Of a stretch of 64,000 bases of DNA, positions 33,799 to 43,136 are shown one piece after another. The stretch is from contig JAISOV010000016.1 in assembly GCA_031275405.1 (NCBI GenBank), forward strand, positions 23,725 through 87,724. Direction: 5' to 3'. A program made the position numbers and the translations under genes. The notes under the pieces are model-generated. The model was not told where the DNA came from and ran no database searches. It was given only the letters and a program-made list of their open reading frames with translations. The stretch's first letter is position 1, and every line of letters begins with the position of its first letter. The DNA comes from Clostridium sp. Its GTDB lineage: Bacteria; Bacillota; Clostridia; Lachnospirales; Lachnospiraceae.

Positions 33799-33822
33799 CG
33801 TGTTCCTCCTTTTTGGGGTCTG

Positions 33823-33957
33823 CCGCTTGGGCGGCATACCGCTTTTTCTGATTCCCGGCCAGCCGCCTGTTTGAGCGGCAGATCTTTCTCCGGCTCCTGA
33901 TCAGCCGCCTGCTGAGACGGCCTCTCTGCCTCCCGCTTGGGCGGCATACCGCTTTTT
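33823..33957 (-). repeat. 25-bp direct repeats with hairpins between pepF and the ABC permease
   Basis: CCGCTTGGGCGGCATACCGCTTTTT occurs exactly at 33823-33847 and 33933-33957. Between them are two degenerate units (AGCCGCCTGTTTGAGCGGC, AGCCGCCTGCTGAGACGGC), each able to form a hairpin. They fill the gap between the end of the permease gene and pepF. A relative (CCGCCTTGGCGGACATCCGCTTCC) lies at 54115. These are REP-like palindromic units. Confidence 0.65.
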
Positions 33958-35227
33958 ACCTCGTATGTCTGATACGTTTGAGCGCGGTGCGCAGTTTCAT
34001 AGGGTTCCCATAATGCAGGGTTCCCATACGGTAGATCTTCGCGCCCAGGAAACCCGCGCCGAAAATGGACAGCACCAAGATCCCGAACGAGACCGCGACT
34101 TCCCAAGCCGAAACCGTATTCATAGCGATCCGGACGAACATCGTGCTATAAGAGCTGACCGGCAGGAACGAAAAGATCTTATTAACGATCCCGTCCGGAT
34201 TGCCGATCTGACTCAGGGAAATAAAATAGATGACCATCACAGCCACCATCAGCCCGGAAGAGCTTTTGCTGATGTCCTCCGTCTTGCTCACCAGCGCGCC
34301 CACGGCGCCGTAACAGAACGCGTAAAACAGATAGCCGCCCAAGCCGAAGCAGGCAAACGCCAGCAGGACATTGGCGGGAATCTGGAAGATCCTGTCCAAC
34401 ATGCCGCCCCATTGTTCCCTGTTGATCCGGTAGGAAACCAGCGCGGCCCCTAAGATCAGCCCGGCCTGGAGCAGGCCGCCGATCGCCCCCGCGATCACTT
34501 TCCCGAACAGCAGGCTGTTCGGAGTGGTGGACGTGACCAGAACCTCGATAGCGCGGTTGCTTTTCTCACCCGTCACCGATACCGCGATCATCTGCCCGTA
34601 CAGGAGAATGAACATAAAGATCAGAATAACCAGGACATAGCAGTACCAGTAGCTGTTCCCGACGTCCTGATTCAGCACCTGCTGCGTCGCCGTGACCGGC
34701 GGCGATACCAGGCCGCTGATTTCCGGATAGTCCAGTCCGCGCGCCTTGCAGTATTCCATGCGGTAAAACTCCTTCATGGCTTCCTCAAACTGCCCGCTGC
34801 TGCTGTCGAACATGCCTTTATTATAGACGTAATAATCATATTCCGAAGTCGATTTTACCACGAACCCCGCCTTGACTATCCGGGCTTGCACCGCTTCTTC
34901 TACTTCCGCCGCCGAATCCGCCGGCGTCCAGCGCACATCCGGGAAGAAATCCGCCAGAAACGCCGGATCCAGCTTTCCGGTCTGATCGAACAGGATCATC
35001 TCCCGCGAAGCGTCCTGCGCCGGATCCTCCTGATCAGCCGTTTCCGTTTCCGGCGGCAGCCCCTCCCTTTCTCCCGAACCGGTCGCCGCCCCGAAAAAAG
35101 AAAAGACCCTCGGAAAAAACAGCAGGATGACCGCCGCCGCCGCAAAAAGCAGGGTGATCAGCAGAAAGCCTTTATTGGCGACATATTCTTTCAGTTCATA
35201 CTGCAAGACCAGCGCGAATTTCCTCAT
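33956..35227 (-). CDS. ABC-2 type permease (NatB-like)
   Basis: A 423-residue permease with an N-terminal membrane helix (FLLITLLFAAAAVILLFF), a large extracytoplasmic domain rich in Asp/Glu (about residues 45-185), and five or six further helices. This is the NatB/YhaP architecture, which exports sodium or small molecules. MRKFALVLQYELKEYVANKGF is a typical start. It is encoded 45 bases after the ATPase gene. Substrate is not determined. Confidence 0.85.
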   Translation of the reverse strand: MRKFALVLQYELKEYVANKGFLLITLLFAAAAVILLFFPRVFSFFGAATGSGEREGLPPETETADQEDPAQDASREMILFDQTGKLDPAFLADFFPDVRWTPADSAAEVEEAVQARIVKAGFVVKSTSEYDYYVYNKGMFDSSSGQFEEAMKEFYRMEYCKARGLDYPEISGLVSPPVTATQQVLNQDVGNSYWYCYVLVILIFMFILLYGQMIAVSVTGEKSNRAIEVLVTSTTPNSLLFGKVIAGAIGGLLQAGLILGAALVSYRINREQWGGMLDRIFQIPANVLLAFACFGLGGYLFYAFCYGAVGALVSKTEDISKSSSGLMVAVMVIYFISLSQIGNPDGIVNKIFSFLPVSSYSTMFVRIAMNTVSAWEVAVSFGILVLSIFGAGFLGAKIYRMGTLHYGNPMKLRTALKRIRHTR

Positions 35228-35272
35228 AACGATCCTGCTCCTTTCTCAAAATAAAACGACACGAACCCCTGT

Positions 35273-36187
35273 TCACGCTTCTTCGCCGACTTTCGCGATG
35301 AAAATATCGTTCAGCGAGGGTTCATATCTTCCGAAACGCTCCACGTCAATATCCGTATCCGCCAGTTTCCGGAGCAGGGCGCTTTGATCCGTGCCTTTGA
35401 TGTTCAGGATCAGAAACTCTTTTTTGCGTCCGTCCACTTCCACCAGACCGCCCAGCTCCTGTTCCAGTTTCTTGGCAAGCTGTTCATGAGAATAATTTTC
35501 CGCCGCCAGCACCAGCCGGCAATTGCCGTATTCTTTTTTGATGTCTTTGAGCCTGCCCGACAGCACGACGCTGCCGTGGTCGATCACGGTGATCTGGTCG
35601 CAGAACTCTTCCACATAGCTCATCTGGTGGCTGGAAAAAATAACCAGCTTCTTTTCCGCGATCAGCTCATTGACCACAGCTTTCAGGATCTGGGAGTTGA
35701 CGGGATCCAGTCCGCTGAAAGGTTCGTCCAAGATGATGATGTCCGGGTCGCAGACCAGGGTTGCCGCCAGCTGCACTTTCTGTTGATTGCCCTTCGACAG
35801 CGTTTCCAGCTTGCGGGTTTCGTACTCTTCCACCTCCAGCCTTTTCAGCCATTTTTTCATGCTCTCTTTTGCCTGGGAAAGCTTCATCCCCCGCAGCCTT
35901 GCCAGATAGACCATCTGCTCCGCCACCGTCCGCTTAGGGTACAGCCCCCTTTCCTCCGGCAGATAGCCGATCTTGTGGGCTGCCGGCACGAACTTTTTCC
36001 CATCCAGGAGGATCTCGCCGCTGTCCGCGTGGAAGACCTCCATCAGAATACGCATGACGGTGGTCTTCCCCGCGCCGTTTTTCCCGAGCAGCCCAAGCGC
36101 GATCCCGCTTTCCACCGCAAAGCTGACGCCCCGCAGGACTTCCGTTTCGCCAAAGCTCTTACGAACCGCCCTTACCTCCAGTTGCAT
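35273..36187 (-). CDS. ABC transporter ATP-binding protein (NatA-like)
   Basis: A 304-residue ATPase with Walker A GLLGKNGAGKTTVMR, signature LSKGNQQKVQLAATL, Walker B IIILDEPFSGLDPVN and H-loop FSSHQMS. The C-terminal ~80 residues (CRLVLAAENYSHEQLAKKLEQELGG...) form the DUF4162-like domain usual in NatA/YhaQ proteins. GGAGCG precedes the ATG. It pairs with the downstream permease. Confidence 0.92.
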   Translation of the reverse strand: MQLEVRAVRKSFGETEVLRGVSFAVESGIALGLLGKNGAGKTTVMRILMEVFHADSGEILLDGKKFVPAAHKIGYLPEERGLYPKRTVAEQMVYLARLRGMKLSQAKESMKKWLKRLEVEEYETRKLETLSKGNQQKVQLAATLVCDPDIIILDEPFSGLDPVNSQILKAVVNELIAEKKLVIFSSHQMSYVEEFCDQITVIDHGSVVLSGRLKDIKKEYGNCRLVLAAENYSHEQLAKKLEQELGGLVEVDGRKKEFLILNIKGTDQSALLRKLADTDIDVERFGRYEPSLNDIFIAKVGEEA

Positions 36188-36232
36188 GACGACGCTCCTT
36201 TCTCTTACCAGTCACTCTTACTTCCAGTTTTA

Positions 36233-36331
36233 TTTTTGCTCCCATCCGCCCCCTTGTTCCGTAAGGCCTCATGCCTCCGGCCCTGCCACGGCCATTTTCC
36301 CATCCGCCCCCTTCGTCCTGTAAGGCGTCAT
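36233..36331 (-). repeat. direct repeats related to the aroQ-associated repeat
   Basis: CCCATCCGCCCCCTT(GTTCC)GTAAGGCCTCATG near 36240-36272 recurs near 36299-36331 with few changes. The first copy is preceded by TTTTTGCTC, matching TTTTGCTCCTATCCGCCC of the 17.6-kb repeats. The hairpin GAGGGGCTGAAAG/CTTTCGGCCCCTC follows at about 36351-36380, downstream of which the oxidoreductase gene ends. Confidence 0.5.
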
Positions 36332-36430
36332 GGGCGGGTATCCGGATCAGAGGGGCTGAAAGCTTCTTTCGGCCCCTCTCCATCGCCTGGCGGACACCGG
36401 TTTCCGGATGAAAAAGAGATTTTTCCGGCT

Positions 36431-37411
36431 TTACGTCTGCGCTTCCATAGGATACCTCATGCCCCACTGGCCGCGCAGCTCATCCATCCACTCCATCATC
36501 CGGATCGTTTCCGCGTGGGGCAGCTGCGCGCATTCCAGTTCTCCGTTTTCGATGGCCCGGACACAGGCTTCCACCTCGTACTCGTACCCGGTGATCTGCT
36601 TCGGCGCGGCATAGGTTTCCAGTAACTCCCGGTTCCGGCCGTAGACGTCGAGCCGTTCAAAATTGCTGATGTTCGCCACCTCCACATAGCCCTGATCCCC
36701 GTAGACCAGCCCCCTGCGGTCGCTGGAAAACCGGAAGGAACTGTTCAGCAGAGCCATTTTCCCATCCCGGTAACGCAGGGTGATGCTGTTCTGGGCGTCC
36801 ACTCCGGTCTCGGTCATCACGGCTTGGCCGCAGATGCTTTCTATCTGGCCTCCAAAAACCATCGCCGCAAAATTCAGCGGATAGATCCCCAAGTCCAGCA
36901 GCGCTCCCCCCGCAAGCTCCGGCCTGACATACCGCTCCCGGTCTCCCAGCAGATAGCACAGATTGGCGGTCAGCATATGGGGAACCCCGATCTTTCCTCC
37001 CGCGATGATGGCTTCCAGCGTCCTGCGCATAGGCATATACCGCGTCCAGACGGCTTCCGTCAGCAGAAGCCCCTTCGCCTCTGCCAGTGCCAGCACTTCC
37101 CTGGCCTGGGCGGCATTTACGGTAAACGCCTTTTCGCACAGGACATGTTTCCCGTTCTCCAGGCACAGCCTGATATGTGCAGCATGATGGGAGTGGGGCG
37201 TGGCGATATAGATCAGTTCCACCTCCGGATCCCGCACCATCTCTTCATAAGAGCCATACGCCTTACGAAAGCCCCACCTCCGCGCAAAAGCCTCGGCGCG
37301 GACATACTCTCTGGCGGCTATCCCGTACCGCTCCACCGTCCCCATCCTCCGGAGCGTATCCGCCATGACCTCCGCGATCGTTCCCGCTCCGATGATTCCT
37401 GCTTTGATCAT
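36431..37411 (-). CDS. Gfo/Idh/MocA-family NAD(P)-dependent oxidoreductase
   Basis: A 326-residue dehydrogenase acting on a sugar-like or diol substrate. The Rossmann motif IKAGIIGAGTIAEVMADTL starts at residue 2, and EKAFTVNAAQAREV carries the EKP-like lysine segment as EKA. The dimerisation domain ends IRMMEWMDELRGQWGMRYP. The ORF track start at 37483 lies inside the 66-bp repeat; the ATG at 37411 matches the family start. The repeat contributes GGAAGGAG, 13 bases upstream of this ATG. Confidence 0.87.
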   Translation of the reverse strand: MIKAGIIGAGTIAEVMADTLRRMGTVERYGIAAREYVRAEAFARRWGFRKAYGSYEEMVRDPEVELIYIATPHSHHAAHIRLCLENGKHVLCEKAFTVNAAQAREVLALAEAKGLLLTEAVWTRYMPMRRTLEAIIAGGKIGVPHMLTANLCYLLGDRERYVRPELAGGALLDLGIYPLNFAAMVFGGQIESICGQAVMTETGVDAQNSITLRYRDGKMALLNSSFRFSSDRRGLVYGDQGYVEVANISNFERLDVYGRNRELLETYAAPKQITGYEYEVEACVRAIENGELECAQLPHAETIRMMEWMDELRGQWGMRYPMEAQT

Positions 37412-37424
37412 GGGGAACACCATA

Positions 37425-37490
37425 CTCCTTCCAAAGTCTGGAAGCTTTGTGCGTAGCACAAAGCTCCGGTCAAAAGAACGCAATTCTTTC
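37425..37490 (-). repeat. 66-bp double-hairpin repeat, copy 2
   Basis: On the minus strand GAAAGAATTGCGTTCTTTT, CTTTGTGCTACGCACAAAG and AGACTTTGGAAGGAG. Compared with copy 1, several differences are compensatory or lie in loops. It stands directly upstream of the oxidoreductase gene. Confidence 0.8.
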
Positions 37491-37559
37491 CATCTTGCCC
37501 CATCTGCCGATACTTGCCTTTTTACGAAATCGTAAACTTCCGTGAAATATAGGATACCA

Positions 37560-38237
37560 TACTATAGAAAAGATGTCCAGAGGAAAGTTGGAGCTTGCAT
37601 GAGTGCCTTTCGGTATCTTTCGCTTTACCATTTTATTAGTTACCTCATTTGTACCCCTTTCGTATGAGCTGTAAGGGTGGCAGTAATATAGCTCTGTACA
37701 TTTTCCCTATCCTAATACGGAATTTCCCAGCTCTTCACAATATGCAAATTCACTGCCATTATCTGCCGTTATCGTTTGAAACACTTCCTTAAAATATTGT
37801 GCCTCTTTTTCTCTCTAACCTGTTCACGGCATCTACTTACCGCCTCTGCCGTATGCACTGGCAATTTAAAAAGAATTTCTGCCCTTGTTTTTCTCTCTGT
37901 CAGTACCAATAGGCTGTTTTTTAGATTTCCCACGCTTTCCCTCTACGGTATCCATTTCCCAGGTTCCAAACGCTTCTCTTGTTTCTATGTTTCTATTTCC
38001 GCCGGTCTTTTTTCTATGCTCTCGCCCGCCGCTGCCCGTGCCTGCTTTTTTACTTTGTTATATCTATGCTTTTCATTTTTCTTTACTGATAAATTCTTAT
38101 TCATTTAAGTGCAGGAATATAGCCTTGTCTATATAGCTGTAAAGAGTGGTTACGCAAATTGTAAGGCTAAACTCTCCCTCTCTTGCCTGTGTTTTCAATT
38201 CCCCCAGTACCGCAGCCGGGTTACAATCATTATTTAT
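37560..38237 (-). pseudogene. decayed IS30-family transposase
   Basis: Reading the minus strand across several frameshifts recovers an IS30 core: [12 protein letters not shown]...[14 protein letters not shown], then FGTWEMDTVEGKRGKSK, VLTERKTRAEILFKLPVHTAEAV, ITADNGSEFAYCEELG and YYCHPYSSYERGTNEVTNKMV. The D, D and E positions are all visible but in different frames, and the N-terminal HTH is gone. The right end is fused in frame to the rfbA fragment. The plus-strand ORFs here are shadows. Confidence 0.85.
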
Positions 38238-38483
38238 TTCAGCATAGCATAGATGAATGCCGAACTTCTCTCCATTTCCTAAAAGGTTTTGAAATCTTGG
38301 CAACTCATTTGGAGTAGAAATAATCAGTATATCCTGGATTCCCGCCAGCATAAGCGTACTTAGGGGATAATAAATCATAGGCTTATTATATACAGGTAGC
38401 AGTTGCTTACTTGTAGTGTGAGTTAATGGATATAGTCTAGTACCGATCCCTCCTGCCAGAATAATTCTCCTTATGACGCTCAC
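38238..38483 (-). pseudogene. rfbA: glucose-1-phosphate thymidylyltransferase, N-terminal fragment
   Basis: The first 82 residues ([53 protein letters not shown]) are the unmistakable N-terminus of RfbA, with the GGxGTRL nucleotide motif. After CYAE the frame switches to IS30 sequence and stops at 38097, so the sugar-binding and C-terminal parts are missing and the enzyme cannot work. The start overlaps the operon end, one base after the FkbH-like stop, suggesting rfbA was once co-transcribed with that operon. Confidence 0.85.
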
Positions 38484-38484
38484 C

Positions 38485-40056
38485 TCACTGGCTTTCTATT
38501 ATTTTTATCTTCCATTTGAATGCCGCAGATAAAGATGTTTTTACATCATAATTCTTTCCTGTAGACGAAAAGTAAAGTTTGATTATCTGATAATTATTAT
38601 GGATAAATAACAGCATTTCATTTTCAATTTTTCTTCCTAATGCGCGACACGATAAACAAAAAAGTGTTATCACATCTGACTCGATTTCAAAAGCACCTAC
38701 TAATCCTAAATCCGAAAAGCGATCTGAAACAGAAACAGAATATAATTTGATTCTATTGTTTTCACATCGTTTTTTTATATCAAAAACAGTATATCGCGTT
38801 CCGTTTGTGCATTTGCTTGTCCGTTGAGAAAGCTCCGAGATACGGTTATATTCAATCGGCAAAGCTTCATGAATATCTATTTTGATTTCAAGTGCGGTTA
38901 TATATTGGTCGTAATTTTTATATTGAGCCTTTAATGTTTCGCGAGATTGATTAGTTCGGTAGGTTTCGTTGCGTCTTTTAATATCCACTATATCAATATT
39001 GCTTTTAAGATTGAAACAAGATAATCCTTCATTGATTGAATCACGTTTATATAAAAGCGTTGTTACCTCCGGCAACATAGATTTTACGGCTTCGATCTCT
39101 ATGGGCGAATCGTCAACAAAAACCATGCTGTCAAGACTGATATTCAGCGTTTCAGCAATTCGCCTTATGTTATCGGGCTTATTGTCCCAATTTACTTGAA
39201 AACAAGCTATATGTTCCTCTTTTAAAATCATTTCGCTGTGTTTGTGGAACATAGTCATTACGTCAGGCAAATCATTTTTACTGCAAATGATAAGGATAAC
39301 ACCATGATAAAACATCGAAAGGACAAATCTTTGAAAATCTTGATAAGGCCGCCCGAACCCGCTCCCGCCGAGCTGGATGTTTTCTATGCCATCTTCGGAG
39401 AGAATGCCGCCCCAAAGGACGTTGTCGCAGTCAAGCACAAGACATTTCTTTGTAATCCCTTTTTCAATAAGATATTGCTTGTGTATTTCCTTAACGGCGG
39501 CTTCAACCAATGCTTTGGAATAGGGCGCGTTCCAACGATATTTATTTTTTAGGTCGTATGCGTTGGCAGCGCCAACTTCCGCAATTATATGCTTTAAATC
39601 AATAAAAACCACATTATCCCTTAATGCATCGCTTAATGCATTATTTATGTTATCGACAAGTGGATTATATGGATAGCCCATTACAACCGGAGAGTTTATG
39701 AAATAGTCCTCAAACAAAAACCATATTATATGGACATTTGAATACCCAGTTATGTCGGAGTAGAATTTTTTGCAAGCGGCAACGACTTCTTCAATGATTT
39801 GTTGGTCAGGAGCGGTTTGTGAATAGAGAAGATTGCAAGCGTTTAAATACGACGATTCTAAATTTAGCCAAACTATAATGACATCCGATTCCCCGATCTG
39901 TTTTCGATACACATCATCATTTTGTTCACCGTAAGGAATAGGGTATATTTTTATATTTTCACCGAAATAAGTTTTTATTAGCGTATTAAAGTGAGGATCA
40001 AAAATGATGTCTGATATTACACCAATATGTAATTCAGGAACTTCAAAATTATTCAT
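38485..40056 (-). CDS. FkbH-like HAD-IIIC family protein
   Basis: A 523-residue enzyme with the FkbH-like layout. An N-terminal SGNH/partner-like region spans about 1-195. The HAD-IIIC core has DxD at residues 209/211 ([13 protein letters not shown]), ICSKND, and VFVDDSPIE. The C-terminal acyltransferase-like domain runs from about 370 ([20 protein letters not shown]...). FkbH proteins take a glyceryl unit from 1,3-bisphosphoglycerate and load it on an ACP. The start codon shares ATGA with the ACP stop, and AAGGAG precedes it, so ACP and enzyme are coupled. Its real substrate is unknown. Confidence 0.85.
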   Translation of the reverse strand: MNNFEVPELHIGVISDIIFDPHFNTLIKTYFGENIKIYPIPYGEQNDDVYRKQIGESDVIIVWLNLESSYLNACNLLYSQTAPDQQIIEEVVAACKKFYSDITGYSNVHIIWFLFEDYFINSPVVMGYPYNPLVDNINNALSDALRDNVVFIDLKHIIAEVGAANAYDLKNKYRWNAPYSKALVEAAVKEIHKQYLIEKGITKKCLVLDCDNVLWGGILSEDGIENIQLGGSGFGRPYQDFQRFVLSMFYHGVILIICSKNDLPDVMTMFHKHSEMILKEEHIACFQVNWDNKPDNIRRIAETLNISLDSMVFVDDSPIEIEAVKSMLPEVTTLLYKRDSINEGLSCFNLKSNIDIVDIKRRNETYRTNQSRETLKAQYKNYDQYITALEIKIDIHEALPIEYNRISELSQRTSKCTNGTRYTVFDIKKRCENNRIKLYSVSVSDRFSDLGLVGAFEIESDVITLFCLSCRALGRKIENEMLLFIHNNYQIIKLYFSSTGKNYDVKTSLSAAFKWKIKIIESQ

Positions 40057-40322
40057 TCAGTCGCTCCTTCCGTGTCTTTCTTTTCTAAGGCATCAAACAC
40101 AATGTTTGCCAGTTTGTTTAATGTATTCGATTGGGTTATTAATAAGCATTCGTCTGGATACTCAATCTCAAAAGTGGCCTCCAAGGCGACAACAATGCTG
40201 ATAAATGAAATCGAGTTCATGCCAAGAGCAACTAAATCATCGTCAGCTTGCTCAATTGTAATTTCCGCCTTTTCAACATTGGTATTTATAATATCCAATA
40301 TTTCACTTTTAATATTTCCCAT
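40053..40322 (-). CDS. acyl carrier protein
   Basis: An 89-residue carrier protein with the phosphopantetheine site LGMNSISFI (Ser37; Asn replaces the usual Asp before Ser). AGGTGG before the ATG at 40322 favours that start over the GTG at 40331. The four-base overlap with the FkbH-like gene marks it as the carrier for that enzyme. It is a stand-alone ACP, distinct from fatty-acid ACP by context. A phosphopantetheinyl transferase must come from elsewhere. Confidence 0.85.
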   Translation of the reverse strand: MGNIKSEILDIINTNVEKAEITIEQADDDLVALGMNSISFISIVVALEATFEIEYPDECLLITQSNTLNKLANIVFDALEKKDTEGATE

Positions 40323-40348
40323 ATTATCCACCTAAAAATGCCCTTCTA

Positions 40349-41335
40349 TTATATCTTTAAGGATTTACTTTCTTCAAGCATTAATTTCATTATATTTTCC
40401 TCTCGATTTGCCAAGATTTCTATACGTTCAGCAATTTTAATAAATTTGACTTCCGATGGAAGAAAACTATATTTAACCAAAAGAAGTGAAACAGAATACC
40501 ATTCTTTAATAATTCCATCAAGTTCATTATAACAATCTTTCCAGTTATGCTTTTCACAGAGATTTTTCAAAATCGCTCTACATGGAATAATGCCGGAGTA
40601 AGCAATATTGAAAGCAAGTTCTTTAAGATTTTCATTGATATCTTTTGTTGTAAATTTTTCTAGAATGTTCTTCAATACATCAATGACTAAATGCATATTG
40701 CTTTTACAAGCAATAAATATTTCTATATTTTTTTCTAAGTCATCCCGTAGGGCATCTGCCGTATATGTCCAATCGTTTTGTTTTATGCCCATATAGTCAA
40801 ATATGAAAACCCTATAAGGGCTGTCCTGAGTAAAAGCTGCGTTTTTCAAATCATTAAAAGACATTTCGCCCGCATATGATTTAGCTGGAAAAGTAGGAAT
40901 AAAATAATCAATGAATGATAAATTTTTCTGTTCGGAATCAATGCCATTGATAACCAAAGTATGGCTTCTATCTTTATTTGTATGATAAGTAGTATCGTGT
41001 TTTAAAGATCGGGAACTCACCTTTAAAATCACTGGATTTCCTTTGCCAATTTCTTCGTAAATAAAGGTTTGCAGATTCATATAGTCATTAAAATCAATAT
41101 AATGATTCTCGATACCATAGCTATCTAAAAAACTCGATACAATCTCATTTAACCTATGAGATATTGAAATGTCTTGTAATGAGGATATGTCATTAATGTT
41201 GGTTGTCATCCTCATCCCTTCGCTTTTGAGAAAAACATATTCCTCATCAATGGCACTATTAAAACACTTTGCTGCGTTAATAAACGCTGAATAGAAGCAG
41301 GCTACCCCTTGTGAAACTGGAATTTCAATGATCAT
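40349..41335 (-). CDS. BtrH-like (C39-fold) acyltransferase/peptidase-like protein
   Basis: A 328-residue protein resembling the BtrH N-terminal family. Cys13 (SQGVACFYSAFINA), His125 (DRSHTLVINGID) and Asp133 or Asp143 could form a papain-like triad. BtrH in butirosin synthesis moves an acyl group from an ACP to an aminoglycoside. The C-terminal ~130 residues are helical, without a known motif. AAGGG 8 bases before the ATG at 41335 favours it over 41359. It sits between the transporters and the ACP, so an ACP-to-acceptor transfer role is inferred. Confidence 0.6.
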   Translation of the reverse strand: MIIEIPVSQGVACFYSAFINAAKCFNSAIDEEYVFLKSEGMRMTTNINDISSLQDISISHRLNEIVSSFLDSYGIENHYIDFNDYMNLQTFIYEEIGKGNPVILKVSSRSLKHDTTYHTNKDRSHTLVINGIDSEQKNLSFIDYFIPTFPAKSYAGEMSFNDLKNAAFTQDSPYRVFIFDYMGIKQNDWTYTADALRDDLEKNIEIFIACKSNMHLVIDVLKNILEKFTTKDINENLKELAFNIAYSGIIPCRAILKNLCEKHNWKDCYNELDGIIKEWYSVSLLLVKYSFLPSEVKFIKIAERIEILANREENIMKLMLEESKSLKI

Positions 41336-41360
41336 AAACAACCCTTCCCGATTAAACATG

Positions 41361-43136
41361 TCAGATATACCACTTTGCTTGTGCTTGGTACATTCGAGCG
41401 TAAATGCCGTTTTGTCCCATCAAATCCGAGTGATTTCCGTCTTCGGCGATTCTGCCGTTATCGAAAACCAATATGCGGTCAACAATGCTTGTGACTCCTA
41501 AACGGTGAGAAATTAAAATAGTTGTCTTGTTCCCCGTCAAGTTTTTAAAATTTCGGTATATATTCGCTTCAGCAACAGGATCAAGGGCGGCTGTCGGCTC
41601 GTCAAGAATATATACGCATGCGTTTTTGCGAAACAATGCCCGCGTAACGGCTATTTTCTGCCATTGGCCGCCGGATAGGTTTTTCCCTTCCTCTGAAAAA
41701 AGGCCGATCATCTCATCCAGTCCTTCATCCTGTTCACTGATGACTTCATCGGCGCCCGTCTGACGCGCTATCTTTAACAATTCGTCATCTTCCATAGCGC
41801 GATCCGGATCGGAAAGAGCGATATTATTCCGCAAAGTATCCTGATATGTGCAGAAATTTTGAAAAATGACCGATAAGGAACGCCGAGCCTTGGCTAAGTC
41901 CTGTGTGATCTCATTTCCGTTAATTGTGGCGTTTCCACTTTGGGGTTTATATAGTCCGCATAAAAGGTTTACGAATGTGGATTTTCCACTGCCGTTTGCG
42001 CCTACAATGGCGATTTTTTCTCCCTGCTTAATACTGACATTCAGCTTATCAAGTGCCTTGTACTCACTGCCGGGATATACAAAATCTACATCTTTAAATT
42101 CGATTTCAGCTCTGGTATAAAATTCGCTGGAGTCGTTTATGATTTCTTTTTGCGTTCCCATTAAATCAAAAAAGTCTTCTATGTAACGCAAATCAGAAAA
42201 TATGCTAACCGCATTTACAAGCAATGTTGTCGTAATGCCTTGTAATTGACCTGCCGCCGAAACAACAAGCATAAATGTACCAAGACCCTTTTCGGGGTTA
42301 TTGTATATCTCCAGAGCAGTCAATAATACAACTGCAAGATATACTCCGTTTCGTAAAAGATCTGCAATCCCGTTATATATCACATGCTTTCGGGTCACTT
42401 TATTCTTCTTTTTTACATAATTACCGATGAGAGAACGCCATTTGGCCTTTAGGTATGGATATAACCCGAAATACCGTATCTCCTTCATCGAATCATTCGT
42501 CCTGCATTTGTCAGAATAATGCAGCGTCAGCCGGCCTTCTTTCATCCACTTAGTCCGTGAACGATAGGTCTCATCCTTTTGTATCATTGACAGAATTACC
42601 GCCGGAATACAGGTAACAATCAACAATACCGTGATCCACGGATTTACGACAGAAATGATAAATGTTACACTGATGAAAGAAATGATATTGTAAATCCACC
42701 CGAATATAATGGATATGCTCCCCGCCGCTTTCGGGGCGGCATGCCCTCTGACAAAATCCATTTTCTCGCGGAAATCGCCGTGATTTTCTATATATTCAAG
42801 CGGTATCTCCGTTAATAGTCGCATCATGCTTTCTTTGAGATATCTGTTTATTCTTGCCGAGTCTTCATTTGCGCAACAATTCTGTACAAAACCAAATAAT
42901 AATTGGACAATATAAAGCAGAGCCAAAAACGCGAATGACAGCATGACCGTTTTTAAAATGTCAGGATTCCCGAATAAAGCACTCGCTTTATCTGTAAAAT
43001 CCGCAAGACGAAGTGACATCAGCATCGGCAAGAAAGCCGCTGCGAATCCAAGTATACTTACTATGAAAGAAATCGGACTTTTCAGCTTTACGCTGAGCGA
43101 TATAGCGCGAAAGAACGCTTTGATTTTACGCGTCAC
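41361..43136 (-). CDS. ABC exporter half-transporter (TMD-NBD), second subunit
   Basis: A 591-residue exporter with six N-terminal membrane helices and a C-terminal ATPase: Walker A GANGSGKST, signature LSGGQWQKIAVTRA, Walker B CVYILDEPTAALDP and H-loop LISHRLG. The likely start is the GTG at 43136 (VTRKIKAFFRAI), six bases after GGAGG, rather than 43151. It overlaps the first exporter by 11 bases. No N-terminal C39 peptidase domain is fused, so cleavage of a leader, if any, would need another protein. Confidence 0.9.
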   Translation of the reverse strand: MTRKIKAFFRAISLSVKLKSPISFIVSILGFAAAFLPMLMSLRLADFTDKASALFGNPDILKTVMLSFAFLALLYIVQLLFGFVQNCCANEDSARINRYLKESMMRLLTEIPLEYIENHGDFREKMDFVRGHAAPKAAGSISIIFGWIYNIISFISVTFIISVVNPWITVLLIVTCIPAVILSMIQKDETYRSRTKWMKEGRLTLHYSDKCRTNDSMKEIRYFGLYPYLKAKWRSLIGNYVKKKNKVTRKHVIYNGIADLLRNGVYLAVVLLTALEIYNNPEKGLGTFMLVVSAAGQLQGITTTLLVNAVSIFSDLRYIEDFFDLMGTQKEIINDSSEFYTRAEIEFKDVDFVYPGSEYKALDKLNVSIKQGEKIAIVGANGSGKSTFVNLLCGLYKPQSGNATINGNEITQDLAKARRSLSVIFQNFCTYQDTLRNNIALSDPDRAMEDDELLKIARQTGADEVISEQDEGLDEMIGLFSEEGKNLSGGQWQKIAVTRALFRKNACVYILDEPTAALDPVAEANIYRNFKNLTGNKTTILISHRLGVTSIVDRILVFDNGRIAEDGNHSDLMGQNGIYARMYQAQAKWYI

